Shown: positions 18,765-28,408 of the stretch, in pieces
How positions within the stretch are numbered: the stretch's first letter is position 1
Layout of the letters: every line of letters begins with the position of its first letter
Source: JAPOUP01 sp965203255
GTDB taxonomy: Bacteria > Pseudomonadota > Alphaproteobacteria > Rhodobacterales > Rhodobacteraceae
Direction: 5' to 3'
NCBI GenBank assembly: GCA_965203255.1
Contig: OZ241882.1
Coordinates: 5,270,001 to 5,334,000, forward strand
Length of the DNA: 64,000 nt
Made by a program: the position numbers and the translations under genes
Notes under the pieces: generated by a model
Database searches by the model: none
What the model was told of the DNA's origin: nothing
The model's input: only the letters and a program-made list of their open reading frames with translations

Positions 18765-19317
18765 GGGCTTCTCCCGACCTTGCAGGTACCTTATCCGTCT
18801 GTTGCTGTCGCGCAAGGCCCGCGTGATTGTGGTGTGCTGCGCGGCATCCATGCTGGCGTGAACCTTCCAATTCTCTGCGGAGAGTTCCATTCTAAAGTTG
18901 GAGACGTCCGTTGTGCCTCCAGTCTCGCGCAATTCCGGGGATGTGGATTGCCGCGCTCCACTGGATGCGGCCAAGCCTTGAGGACCGAGGCAAGGCTCAG
19001 GTTACCGAATTCGTCGGGCCAACCTTCGCACTTGCAGATGCTGACAACAGCGAATGGAGGGGCCGGAAATGTACCGGTCTGGAATTCCAGTGGGACGAAC
19101 GGATGGCACTTCGCAGAAGTGCTGCAACTGGGCCTGTATGGCGAGTTGTCTTTCATTATGGGCAGCGGGAAGATTGATCTGGAAACAGTGGCGGAATTGG
19201 TGTGCCCGAAGAGTGGTGGGTCGTTTGGGTATCCGGTGGACAGGCACGAGGCGGGCCAATCCTTGGCCGAAGCCAGCGAATCCGGTCTGGAATGAGATCT
19301 GTCAGGGAATCAACCCT
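18765..19317. other. 553-bp stretch without a supported gene
   Basis: Short frames on both strands show no recognisable motif. It separates the SDR from the 3' end of the RloB gene. Confidence 0.35.
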
Positions 19318-19878
19318 TCAACGTGCGAGAAGGAATCCGGGAGAAATTGAATCCAGAGACATTCGCAGTGCGGACACGACGCGTGCCGCACGTGCGACAG
19401 AAGCGCCATCCAGTCTCATTGCTGTCATTCCTTTCCCGTAGTCCGGCCACAGATCCAGCAACTGGCTGCGAGCCAGTACTGATGTTGGGGGTTGCAGTTG
19501 CTCGCAGCCAGTGAAGTGCATTAGCAGCAGGGCCTCCAGCACTGGAGTCGACCAGATCGCATGGAACCCATTTTCGGACAGAAGTCGATCAGCACGGACC
19601 GCCCTTTTTGGCTGTTCGTATCGCCTGTCCGCATCCAGAAAAATGGATCGAGCGACGTATTCGCCACGTCTGGTCCTTCGCTGATTGCATCTTTTGACTG
19701 CCCTTTCGACGACCGCCAGAGGGTCACCGCTCCGAAGATTCTGAATGTCGAGATGGACGGGTAGACCGGCCTCTTCCGCAAGAATGCCGATGAAGGCAGC
19801 GTATCCGGATTCGCTGTCTCCTTCGCAGCCGACAAAGATGCGTCGGCGCTGTCGCCGATTGGCAGGTTGCCGCTCCAT
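19318..19878 (-). CDS. rloB: RloB-family protein, partner of AAA ATPase (probable defence nuclease subunit)
   Basis: 186 residues. RloB-like landmarks: an acidic first strand (IFVGCEGDSESGYAAFIGIL near residue 15), ARSIFLDADRRY near 80 with a D-x-D pair, then STPVLEALLLMHFTG and LLDLWPDYGKGMT. The EG...E plus D-x-D pattern is that of TOPRIM-like nucleases. It starts on the last base of the ATPase gene (TGATG), so the two are translated together. RloA/RloB genes were named as restriction-linked ORFs; similar ATPase + TOPRIM pairs (PARIS, Gabija-like) protect against phage. A defence role here is inference. A second, broken RloB lies at 58347-60531. Confidence 0.72.
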   Translation of the reverse strand: MERQPANRRQRRRIFVGCEGDSESGYAAFIGILAEEAGLPVHLDIQNLRSGDPLAVVERAVKRCNQRRTRRGEYVARSIFLDADRRYEQPKRAVRADRLLSENGFHAIWSTPVLEALLLMHFTGCEQLQPPTSVLARSQLLDLWPDYGKGMTAMRLDGASVARAARVVSALRMSLDSISPGFLLAR

Positions 19879-21089
19879 CAGCCAACTCTGGGTACGGCCC
19901 CGTAGACCCCGCCAAGGTACTTTCTGAGGTGGTTGTCGTCACGGCGAACGCCTTTGATATCGTTCAGGGCGTATAACTCAGTTCGGCCCCGGCGGTCTTT
20001 TTCACAGAAGACGATCTCATCCTTTGAAAGGTCCTCCATAAGCAAAACGTTCTGACATGTCATCCAAAGTTGTGCACCGTGGGGATTTCGGAGGGGATCA
20101 CGGAACCAGTCGATGATCTCGGGAAGGAGACTGGGGTGAAGTGCCGCATCCAATTCGTCAATGATCGCGACGCTACCGGTTGCCAAGGCGTATGTTATGA
20201 GAGGGAACAGTTTCACGAACTGGCGCATTCCATGACTCTCGTATATGTAAGACATTGGTAAGGCTAGGTTGTCATGTCGGAACAACATCTCCTGCCCGTT
20301 ACCGCCACTGTTGATTTCGAGTGCCCGAACCCCAAAATCGATCCGCTGAATTTCGTGGTTCAGTCGTGCAACCAAGTCAGGATTTTCAACATAGCTGCGC
20401 AGCACATTCGTATCCTCGAACTCGATTTTTTCGATAAAGATATTCGACTGAATGTTCTGGGCCACTTTCACCATTGCCAACGCAATCGGATGATTGAGCT
20501 GAGCCAGCGTTGAAATCATGCTCGCGTTCGGACGCAGGATTGTCTCCAATGGGCCTTGGTATCCGGAAAAGGCAATGGCTTGGGAGGCCATCACGCTTCC
20601 GTTGTCAAACCTCTCAACCAGACGTGTCTTCCTTCTCGTTGCAGTCGGCCAGAAGAAAATTCCTTCATGGAACACTCTACGGAAGTCGCCATTCTCTATC
20701 TCGATCTCATAGCAATAGGGGCATTCATTGGTGCCATCCCGGGCGATAAGGTTCGGGTCATTCGGTCCGGAAAACCAGAGTTTCAGTCGCGTCGGATTCG
20801 CAAATGACTCTTCATCGTTGAACGGCAGGTGAGGAATGCCGCTGTCATGCCGGAGAGAGAAACTATGGGCGACAAACCAGGCCGCAAATGATAGCGTGCG
20901 CAAAAGATTGGATTTGCCTGATCCGTTGGCGCCATAAACAGCAATGACCTTTGGAACTCGCTCGACCGATCCTTCCCAACAGTGGGCAAATCGACGGTCA
21001 TCCTGCGGCGCGTTCTTCGGAACGCGAAGGTCGAGAACCTGACGGTCGCGTATCGAGTGAAAGTTCTCGATTTCCAGTTTGAAAAACAT
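19878..21089 (-). CDS. rloA: AAA/ABC-type ATPase (RloA-like) of a two-gene defence-like operon
   Basis: 403 residues from ATG 21089, chosen for the AAGGAAAG site about 8 bases upstream and because MFFKLEIENFHSIRD is the standard family start; the longer frame to 21215 adds a non-homologous extension. Walker A is GANGSGKSNLL near residue 45, a signature-like segment is ESHGMRQFVKLFPLI, and Walker B is SVAIIDELDAALHPSLL near 325. This arrangement is that of AAA_15/AAA_21 (SMC-like) ATPases such as RloA and the PARIS subunit AriA. Coupled by TGATG to rloB. Located between unrelated housekeeping genes and transposon debris. Confidence 0.8.
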   Translation of the reverse strand: MFFKLEIENFHSIRDRQVLDLRVPKNAPQDDRRFAHCWEGSVERVPKVIAVYGANGSGKSNLLRTLSFAAWFVAHSFSLRHDSGIPHLPFNDEESFANPTRLKLWFSGPNDPNLIARDGTNECPYCYEIEIENGDFRRVFHEGIFFWPTATRRKTRLVERFDNGSVMASQAIAFSGYQGPLETILRPNASMISTLAQLNHPIALAMVKVAQNIQSNIFIEKIEFEDTNVLRSYVENPDLVARLNHEIQRIDFGVRALEINSGGNGQEMLFRHDNLALPMSYIYESHGMRQFVKLFPLITYALATGSVAIIDELDAALHPSLLPEIIDWFRDPLRNPHGAQLWMTCQNVLLMEDLSKDEIVFCEKDRRGRTELYALNDIKGVRRDDNHLRKYLGGVYGAVPRVG

Positions 21090-21467
21090 CGTTATCTTTC
21101 CTTTTTGACTAAGGATATTTTGCATACTAGAACCCATTTTCAACAGGAATTCGTCCTTATGGCTTTCAAACGCCATGAGACGGGCGATTGTGGACGTCGC
21201 GGCTACATCATACACCCATCCGGCTTGTCGCCGAAGCCAGCTTTGTCCAGAAGATCAGCAAGCGGACTGGGCAGAGTGCCTGATCATTGAGCTTGGCAGC
21301 GTGAACGAACTCCCATCGGAGCCATGGATCAGCTACGGAAATGTGCGAAATCGCTGATCACTGATCGTTGACTCCCGAATGTGGCGGCGTGACGGCAGTT
21401 TACCAAGACTGGTAACCTGACCTATCTGCCGCAAGGGAAAGTGGCCGTTCGGCGTCCGAAACGATGC
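21090..21467. other. Intergenic region upstream of rloA and downstream of the SLC13 gene
   Basis: 378 bp. The promoter of the rloAB pair should lie here; the AT-rich stretch at about 21090-21135 is a candidate. No gene is supported. Confidence 0.35.
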
Positions 21468-23348
21468 TCAGAACACAAGGTTCAGCATCGGAATCGAAAT
21501 GGCGAGAAAAAGAACCGTCATCACCCCGCCAGCTCTGATGAAATCCAGAACGCTGTAACCCGCAGGACCCATGATCAGCGCATTCACCTGATGCGTCGGT
21601 ATCAGGAAGGAGTTCGAAGTTGCGATCGCGACGGTCAGTGCGAAGACAGCGGGATCGCCTCCGGCAGCGACGGCGACGGACACTGCCAGTGGAACCAGAA
21701 GCACGGTAGCGCCAACATTGGACATCACCAATGTGAAGAGGGTCGCCAAGGCCGCCAATCCGGTCTGCAGTCCCCAGATCGGCCAACCGTCCAGCAGGCC
21801 CAGGAGCTGATGTGCGATCCAGGTTGCGGTGCCTGTGTTTTGAACTGCCTGACCGAGCGGAATCAGTGAGGCAAGCAGGAAGACAGTATTCCATCCGACT
21901 GCGTCGTATGCCTCGTCCACGGAAAGTACCCGGGAGAGAATCATCCCTACCGCGCCAACCAGAAGGCAAAGCGAAAGGCGCATGTCGGTGAACAGGATCA
22001 ATCCGAGCGCGGTCAGGAAGAACAGAAGCGCCCAACCCACTTTCTTGGGCCGTAGCTCCTCCTCCGGAAAATCGGAGGTGACGACGACGAAATCCCGGTC
22101 GGACCTCAGCCTGCTGAGCAGTTCCCAAGGGGTATGTACGACCAGTGTGTCACCAGCTTGCAGCGGCACGGCCCCAATTCGGGTCGCTTCGTGTTCATTT
22201 GTCTCTACCCGGCTCATCGTCTCGGCGCCGCGGTGAATTGCTAGAAGACTCATTCCATAGGCCTGTCGGAACCGGAGTTCCTGACCGGTCTTCCCTATGA
22301 CTTCTGCGTTTGGATGGACGACAAGTTCGGCGACGCCAGCTTTGGTGGCCGCGAATTCCTCGGCGAATTCCTCAAGTTCAGTCAAAACCGTCAAACCGTA
22401 TATGTCGCAGATCTCCTTAATTATCTTAGCACGCCCCAGAATCGCCAGACGGCAAGGCGTGTGTATCTCCATCGTGCTTTGGGGCGCGATGACCTTGTTT
22501 CCTCCGTAGGACTGGCCAACGATGTAGAGATGGTGCGCGTCCATAATATCTTGCAGGGTATGGCCCAAGAGAATGTTCCCGTCTGGAACAATCACCTCAA
22601 CCAAATCCGATTTCAGGCCATATGTCGACTTGAGGTATTCGGCCATCGTCTGCCCGGACGTGCTGTCACGACCTTGCGAAGTCGGTAGCACCCAACGTCC
22701 GAGTGTGACGAAATAGAGTATGCCGGCCATGACCAGCACTATGCCGATTGGGGTGACCGCGAAGAGGTCAAACGTGGCCATCTTTCGGTCTCCGGGGAGG
22801 TCGTCGTTTGCGGAGATGATGAGGTCGTTCAGCAGGATAAGTGGCGAGGATCCGACCATCGTGATCGTGCCGCCGAGAATTGCGCAGAAGCCCATGGGCA
22901 TCAGGAGCCTTGCCAAAGGAAGGTCGGCGCGAACCGAAATACGGCTGACAACAGGAAGAAACAGCGCGGCAGCGCCGACATTCTGCATGAATGAGGAGAT
23001 GAGTCCGACGGTACCTGAGATGATCGGTATGATTCGTGTCTCTGTCTTGCCGCCGTACCTTAGGATCACGGCGGCGACTTTGTGCATCATACCCGTTTTG
23101 TCGAGCCCAGAGCCGATGATCATCACCGCAATGATCGAGATTACCGCGTTCGACGAAAACCCCGAAAAAAGCTGGCTGATATCGGCTAGATTCCCGAGCC
23201 CTGGAAAATAGCTCAGGGCTCCCACGATCACCATGACTGCCACTGCGGCAAGGTCCACTCGGACGATCTCGCTCACAAAAAGAAAGATCGTGAAAGCCAG
23301 GAGGCCCAGCACAACCACCATCTCGGTCGTTAGCGTAACAGGTTCCAT
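21468..23348 (-). CDS. SLC13-family permease with two RCK_C domains
   Basis: 626 residues from ATG 23348; AAGGAGG 9 bases upstream sets this start. Helical N-terminal half (SSNAVISIIAVMIIGSGLDKTG, SFMQNVGAAALFLPV, SSPLILLNDLI), two soluble TrkA-C/RCK_C domains around residues 210-390 (LAILGRAKIIKEI, IGAVPLQAGDTLVVHTPWE), and a helical C-terminal half with ATSNSFLIPTHQVNALIMGPAGY, the second ion/substrate motif. Proteins of this layout carry sulfate, taurine or other anions with Na+. Release of sulfate by the choline-sulfatase 15 kb away gives a plausible but unproven link. Confidence 0.87.
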   Translation of the reverse strand: MEPVTLTTEMVVVLGLLAFTIFLFVSEIVRVDLAAVAVMVIVGALSYFPGLGNLADISQLFSGFSSNAVISIIAVMIIGSGLDKTGMMHKVAAVILRYGGKTETRIIPIISGTVGLISSFMQNVGAAALFLPVVSRISVRADLPLARLLMPMGFCAILGGTITMVGSSPLILLNDLIISANDDLPGDRKMATFDLFAVTPIGIVLVMAGILYFVTLGRWVLPTSQGRDSTSGQTMAEYLKSTYGLKSDLVEVIVPDGNILLGHTLQDIMDAHHLYIVGQSYGGNKVIAPQSTMEIHTPCRLAILGRAKIIKEICDIYGLTVLTELEEFAEEFAATKAGVAELVVHPNAEVIGKTGQELRFRQAYGMSLLAIHRGAETMSRVETNEHEATRIGAVPLQAGDTLVVHTPWELLSRLRSDRDFVVVTSDFPEEELRPKKVGWALLFFLTALGLILFTDMRLSLCLLVGAVGMILSRVLSVDEAYDAVGWNTVFLLASLIPLGQAVQNTGTATWIAHQLLGLLDGWPIWGLQTGLAALATLFTLVMSNVGATVLLVPLAVSVAVAAGGDPAVFALTVAIATSNSFLIPTHQVNALIMGPAGYSVLDFIRAGGVMTVLFLAISIPMLNLVF

Positions 23349-23905
23349 CGCTGCTGCCTCCTTATGGGGGTCTTTAGTCCAGCAGCCCGGAAAGCTCAAC
23401 GTGATACCAGCAGTCCCGAGCATTCAATCGCCAGAAATCGCGACGTCGCAGAAACTCGATCAGCTTTGGTCCTCCACTCTAGAACAAGGCAAAAATGTGT
23501 GCATTGGCGGGATGCGGATTTTGCCAGCGGATAGGCCAAATGGTGGATTCAGATGTGCACCTGAAATCCCGGTTCCAGAGCCGGTGCTGACGCTGCACAG
23601 GAGCGCAAACTCGAGGACCGCGAACGAAACGGGGTCACCATGGACTTCTCCTTCATTAAGCCGGTGTCACGGGAGGCATGTTTTTCCACCTGACGTCAAA
23701 TCAATAGAATCACACGATCATCCCGACAACCTCTGGCAGGTCTGTGCCGCCCGCTATTCCTCCAATGGCACCGAAATGCTGGAAGACACTCATAAGGGAC
23801 CGCATGCGGCGACGGCGGATCCGTTTCCCTGGCTGGTCGACTGAACCCTTGGTTGTCCGACCGGAACAGGGTAATGTCGGGAATGGAAAGAACAGGATAT
23901 GCGCC
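23349..23905. other. 557-bp stretch without a supported gene
   Basis: Divergent promoter region between the SLC13 gene and the ATPase at 23906. No motif-bearing ORF was found. Confidence 0.35.
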
Positions 23906-25153
23906 ATGCCCATCCATCGGGATCGGATCATCGAATACCTGCGGCAGGGCGAGGGCGCCCCACCGCCGGTCTTCGTCGGTCGCGACGATATCCTGGAGGA
24001 TATTCTCACCACGTCGAAGGACAGCGCTGGCCAACCGAAGATGACCCGCATCGTGCAGGGCGCTCCCGGGGCCGGCAAGACCTCGCTCCTGCACGAGATG
24101 CAGAAACTATGGACGGGCGGAAAAGGAACCCCCAGAGTGGTCACCGTCTCTGCCGCATCCGTCAATCATGATACAACAGGTGTGATTCAGGCCATCATGG
24201 CTGCCGGCACGGTCTCGCATACCGGTTGGCGACGGATTCTTCAGGAACGGCTACGGAGACTGGCATCCGTCGGCGCCTCCGTGGCCGGCTATGGCCTGTC
24301 GGCGGAATTCGATGTTTACAGGGAAGCCAGGCTTCTCAGTACCGCCCTCCGTCAGGGACAGGAAAGAAAGTGGAACCATCCTGTCATCGTCGCCGTGGAC
24401 GAGGCTCAAAACCTCAAAGGTGACACCCATTCCGTCAGTGCCTGTTTCCTGCAGGAGATACATAACGCCGATACCCGTCTGCCGCTGCTTCTTGTGTTCG
24501 CGGGTCTGTCCGACACCGCGGCGAAAGCCCGGAAGATGAACCTGACACGGGATATCCGCATCCATGAAACCGGCCCCATACCAACGGCGGAGGCCCGGGA
24601 TTTCATGCGGAAACTGGCGCTGTATTTCGGCCTCGACACCTCCCGCCACAACCCGCAGCTGAACGCTGTGGCCGACCTCTGCGACGGTTGGCCCCGGCAC
24701 CTGCGCCATGCCGGTGAGACCCTGGGGCAGACGACCTTGGATATGGATGGGAATATGGACCGTATGGACTGGACGGATATTGAAAATGACATATGGCACA
24801 GACGAGAGGCATATTACATCGGTCAGAACAGCCCGGAGATACAGCAGGCGGATATCCTGACCTCCCGGGTGCTGGCGGGACTGAAGGATGGTATGCGTAT
24901 AGGGTATGTGGAGGAACTGGTTGAGGACAGCATCGTCGACCGTCCCCGCCAGCGGCTTCCGGAAGGGAAGACCACCATGGGATTCATCAACCACCTAATC
25001 CATCAGGGTGCCCTGTACAGAAGTGCGGATGGTGCAATCCACTCCCCAATACCGTCCTTCCGGTCATTCCTCATCGAAAAGGGGACTGTACCGCATCCAG
25101 TATCGGACAGACGGAAGGATGACGGAGAAGATGGTACGGAATTCGGCATCTGA
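23906..25153 (+). CDS. Stand-alone ORC/STAND-like AAA ATPase
   Basis: 415 residues from ATG 23906 (MPIHRDRIIEYLR), preceded by GGAAAGAACAGGAT; upstream in-frame ATGs add poor sequence. The fold order is PVFVGRDDILEDIL (the usual start of AAA_16/AAA_22 NTPases), Walker A GAPGAGKTSLLHEM, Walker B VIVAVDEAQNLKG, a sensor-like LLLVFAGLSDTAAKA, then a helical lid and a winged-helix-like tail (GALYRSADGAIHSPIPSFRSFL). Such proteins act as signalling switches, replication-type loaders or transposition/defence ATPases. Surrounded by mobile debris and with no partner gene, so no specific role is assigned. Confidence 0.7.
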   Translation: MPIHRDRIIEYLRQGEGAPPPVFVGRDDILEDILTTSKDSAGQPKMTRIVQGAPGAGKTSLLHEMQKLWTGGKGTPRVVTVSAASVNHDTTGVIQAIMAAGTVSHTGWRRILQERLRRLASVGASVAGYGLSAEFDVYREARLLSTALRQGQERKWNHPVIVAVDEAQNLKGDTHSVSACFLQEIHNADTRLPLLLVFAGLSDTAAKARKMNLTRDIRIHETGPIPTAEARDFMRKLALYFGLDTSRHNPQLNAVADLCDGWPRHLRHAGETLGQTTLDMDGNMDRMDWTDIENDIWHRREAYYIGQNSPEIQQADILTSRVLAGLKDGMRIGYVEELVEDSIVDRPRQRLPEGKTTMGFINHLIHQGALYRSADGAIHSPIPSFRSFLIEKGTVPHPVSDRRKDDGEDGTEFGI

Positions 25154-25344
25154 GGAACACATACATATTCCCTGACCGAACAGTCAGTGAATGTCTGTTC
25201 GGGACCAATATACCTGACACACATATTCATGCGGTTACGGCATTGATTTCACGGCTCGCGGGAGTGGCGTCGACGCCAACGCTCCTAGCCGTGCGGATGC
25301 GCCAGCCCCCGACGCCACTCCACCGCCGTGGGCGGACAAACCCG

Positions 25345-25510
25345 TACGCAGGCGCTCAAGTCCCTGCGCGGATGTTTCCAGTCGCGTTGATATCGGCCTG
25401 CGCCATGTGACCGCAAGCCACACAGAGGAATTCGGACCGGGTTCTGCGCGAGAGCGGCTGTCCACCGGTCCGCACCCGTGGCAGGTCCGCGAAGTGTCAC
25501 GGGCCGGAAT
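25345..25510 (-). pseudogene. tnpB: C-terminal zinc-finger remnant of an IS605-type TnpB
   Basis: In one minus-strand frame TSRTCHGCGPVDSRSR and in another EFLCVACGHMAQADINATGN can be read. Together they form the C-x2-C ... C-x2-C finger and ADxNA(T/A) RuvC-III motif that end TnpB/OrfB RNA-guided nucleases. A frameshift separates the two halves and the rest of the gene is missing. Confidence 0.6.
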
Positions 25511-25525
25511 CGCTCATGTCGAACC

Positions 25526-26240
25526 TCAGGCAGTGGAACGGACAGTCCAGGCCCTGGCGGACTCTGGTTCGGGAAGCTCCAGCAGCGCCGACGTGAACGA
25601 GGCGCTGGTGCCTTCCGACGTGCAAGACCCGCCGGCCCTGTCCACCTCGTCGATGATGGCCGGCAGGTTGGCCGTGCGCCCGTCGATCATGGCGTTGAGC
25701 GGGCGTCCAGGCTGCGCCGTCGCCCAGCCGCGCTCGGTCCCCGTCAGCGGGAGGTTCTGCCGATCCCCGGCGGGCCGTCCAGCAGCAGCGGGCCGACGCG
25801 CACCGGCGTTCCGGTCTTCGCGAGCGCCGCAGCGCCCGCTAGGTGCTTTCCGTCGCCGGACCCATCCACGGCATGGCGTCATGCAGCTCCGCCGCGATGG
25901 CGTCGGCCTGCGCCCGTAGCGGACCGTGACGGCGGGGACCGGCCCCATAAGCGTTAACTTGTTCTTTGGACAAGGACTGAATGGCACGGAGTCCTCCAAC
26001 CCACTGGCTGGAATGGCCAGCAAAGGGAAAGATATCTTCTAGATCGGCGGGTGAATCGACCCATAGATTGCGATTTCGGACGTTACAGCAACTCAACACA
26101 TGCCTCGGGAAAACAAGTTAACGCTTATGGGGACTGGCCCCGCCAGCCGCAGCGCACGCTCCTTCAGGCGTCCGTAAGCGGTTAAAGTACGGCGTCCGGT
26201 CGGGTCCCACCCATCCCTTTGCTGTCTGACAGTATAGGGC
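25526..26240 (-). pseudogene. AAA ATPase remnant interrupted by a MITE
   Basis: Pieces of one ATPase are spread over several frames. Upstream of the MITE: GRLKERALRLAGPV (26132-26180). Downstream: PAVTVRYG, then QADAIAAELHDAMPWMGP, then GTERGWATAQPGRPLNAMID, then IIDEVDRAGG and the ELPEPESARAW segment. The order fits a Lon-like or MoxR-like AAA ATPase found in alphaproteobacteria, with Walker B in IIDEVD. Frameshifts and the insertion make it nonfunctional. A segment of a similar ATPase lies inside the element at 40029-40606. Confidence 0.5.
25943..26132. mobile_element. 190-bp MITE with perfect 21-bp terminal inverted repeats
   Basis: The arms at 25943-25963 and 26112-26132 are exact reverse complements; outside-in they begin CCCCATAAGCGTTAACTTGT. 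The flanking 5 bases are ACCGG on the left and ACTGG on the right, a one-mismatch target duplication. Removing the element and one copy restores a palindromic target (GGCGGGG-ACCGG-CCCCGCC) and rejoins the ATPase reading ...LRLAGPV + PAVTVRYG. No transposase is encoded. The parent family is not identified; a 5-bp duplication is consistent with several. Confidence 0.8.
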
Positions 26241-26256
26241 ATCGCCCCGTCAGTGA

Positions 26257-26905
26257 GTGGCCATCGGGGCGGATCACTTCGGGGGCCACCATGGTGGCAC
26301 ATGCGGGATTGGGGCCGGACGCCGCCGGCGGGGTCGGCGGGCCCGGGCGGGAGCTGTCCCGCTGGCTGGGGACCGGTGCCCTGCCGCCGGAGGCGGAGGA
26401 ACCGCTCCGGTCGCCGGGCGGACTGTCCGGGCGACAGGGGACCACCGTTACGGATACCGCCACCTGTCCTGCGCGACCTGTCCGGAAAAGGGGATTGTCG
26501 GCTGGCCATGTCCGCGACCGGGCGAACACCGACGGGATGAATCGCCATCTCTCCGACATCGTCGATGCCGTGCCCCGGGGCCGCCACGCGCTGGTGGCCC
26601 CCGGAGGCGCGGGATGGCACCGCCCGAGGGATCCGGAGATACCGGACGGCGTCTCCCTGCCGCGTCTGCCGCCCTGCAGCCCCGAACCGAACCTGGTCGG
26701 GACCGTGTTCCGGTCCCTCAGGCAGCGAAATTCCGCCAACCCGGTCCTCGCGACGGCTGGGGAGGTGACGGAAAGGGCGGAGAAGGCCTCGAGTGACTTC
26801 ACCCGCACTCCCGACAGGATCGGTTCACCCGGCAGGCGAAGCCGGGCAGGACCGACAGGAGCACCGGCTGTTCAACCCGTCCAGCATATCTCGTCGGATG
26901 GGTGA
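26257..26905 (+). pseudogene. IS630-family transposase remnant (C-terminal DDE domain)
   Basis: The frame around 26538-26830 reads HLSDIVDAVPRGRHALVAPG, AGWHRP, LPRLPPCSPEPNLVGTVF and LRQRNSANPVLATAGEV, matching the end of IS630/Tc1-mariner transposases (DGAGWH; LPPYAPELNPVE). In these landmarks the first Asp of DGAGWH is replaced by Gly and the E of NPVE is lost, and the N-terminal half cannot be traced. A dead copy. Confidence 0.6.
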
Positions 26906-27134
26906 TTATTCTCGTGGATTGGTTTAACTCCTACTGTCAGGATCTGTTCGAACCAGATAGGGTCATGGCCAACCTCGTTGTTGATTCCGAGGCGCTACAG
27001 ATCGCTGTCGACACTTGGGAATTGGAGTATAAGGGTCACGCTGGCTGACCGCGCACTTGGACTCATCTATCCGCTTGACCCAACCTCTTGGCCGCTGCCC
27101 GGTCTTGTACAATCTGGAACTGAGGAATACCCCA

Positions 27135-27821
27135 ATGAGAAGAATCTGGTTTTTCCTTCGGGCAATCATTATCGCAATGGCGATAGCGCTCCTACACTAC
27201 GTCCTTCCGCAGCATGACGTAGCTCGCATCATTTCAACCGAAATCATTCGGATGGACTTTTCGTCATCGAATAGGGTGTTTTTTGCGCAACCAGATAGCC
27301 TGGCGGATGAGCACGAGACGAGAGATATCCGCTTGATCAACACCAAACGTAAGAAATCGTTCTTTCTTGGATTTATCCGCCGCGACAAGGAAGGCGTTAT
27401 GGTGTATCGAAACGAGGATACGGGCTGGTTCTGGCCACCCTATTTCAAGTTTGATTCATCGGACCTGCAGGCGACCGCGTCGGCCAACATATCGACGTTG
27501 GACCGGGAACAATGGGTCGTCGTCACGCATTACGGTTGGCGAATCAGGTTTCTGTCGATCTATCCAAACGCCGTTGGAATTCGTCCGGTTGATGGACCGG
27601 AGTTTTCGTCAATTCCATGGTTCAACATTGTCTTCCTAACGTTCCTGTTGGTTGGGTATTTTCTGTTCCGAGTCATGTGGCGGCGTTTTCGAGAATGGAT
27701 AGATTGCCATCTCTTGGGGAAATCCGGTGATGCGATTGGACAGGCAAAGGATCGGATGGTTGCAACAAAGGTGCGCTTCCGGCGATGGCTTGAGTCCCGG
27801 CATGCAAGACGTCGGCGATGA
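27135..27821 (+). CDS. DUF1523-family membrane protein
   Basis: 228 residues from ATG 27135, with GAGGAA 8-13 bases upstream. An N-terminal signal anchor (IIIAMAIALLHYVLP), an extracytoplasmic domain with the family hallmarks TRDIRLINTKRK, GVMVYRNEDTGWFWPPYFKFD and SSDLQA, then VVVTHYGWRIRFLSIYPNAV, a second transmembrane helix (IPWFNIVFLTFLLVGYFLF) and a basic cytoplasmic tail. The family is widespread in alphaproteobacteria and has no known function. It is a well-conserved intact gene among debris. Confidence 0.82.
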   Translation: MRRIWFFLRAIIIAMAIALLHYVLPQHDVARIISTEIIRMDFSSSNRVFFAQPDSLADEHETRDIRLINTKRKKSFFLGFIRRDKEGVMVYRNEDTGWFWPPYFKFDSSDLQATASANISTLDREQWVVVTHYGWRIRFLSIYPNAVGIRPVDGPEFSSIPWFNIVFLTFLLVGYFLFRVMWRRFREWIDCHLLGKSGDAIGQAKDRMVATKVRFRRWLESRHARRRR

Positions 27822-28137
27822 CGTGTCTGGTCGGAATTTGAGCGGTTAAGTCGCGTCCCCTCTCTGTAGGTGGAAGGTGTATGAAAGAGGAACTCCCATT
27901 CAATGCGAATTCCGGGTGCGGATGGTCCCGCAGTCGGTGCCTCGGGATGCAGAAAACTCATCCCCGTTCCAGCTTTGTGAATGTTCAAGGACAGACCCGA
28001 TGGGATTTTCCGTAGGGGTCGGGGTCGCGTTTGGATAATGGTGAGGTGAGGTTCTCAGCCCAAGTTGTACTTAGACCTTGCACAAGTATCCGGATGCCCA
28101 TTTGCAGCAAGCACTACCCGGGTTTGGCTAATTCCGT
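27822..28137. other. Intergenic region up to the left end of the 9.2-kb transposon
   Basis: 316 bp with no supported gene on the plus strand. On the minus strand the last ~80 bases can be read in frame with the gene fragment on the far side of the transposon (see 37299-37835), consistent with one interrupted gene. TCCGT at 28133-28137 is the left target duplication. Confidence 0.4.
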
Positions 28138-28290
28138 TGTCGCGACAACCATATTTTTTCCATTCGCGGTTTTTTCAACCCATTGATTTCACGCAATGAA
28201 AAAAATCCGCTCCGATCGACCTGCCTCCACCTGGAGACCACTGGTTTTTCCACAGAAAACCGCTCTTTTCCACAGCTTTCCGGCCGGCTC
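28138..28290 (+). repeat. Left terminal inverted repeat region of the 9.2-kb transposon
   Basis: Pairs with 37141-37293. Within it are four related subterminal sites of the form TTTTTTCCA (ATTTTTTCCATTCG, GTTTTTTCAACCC, GTTTTTCCACAGAA, CTTTTCCACAGCT), probably transposase binding sites. Confidence 0.75.
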
Positions 28291-28408
28291 CGCCCGTTCG
28301 GCGGGAGGATTCGGTCCGGAATGCCTTGGTTTCCAGCGAATCATCCGCCTGCTCCGGTCCTGGAAAAGGCGCTCGAACCGAATCACCCATGCCCGGAAAC
28401 CGCCTTGA

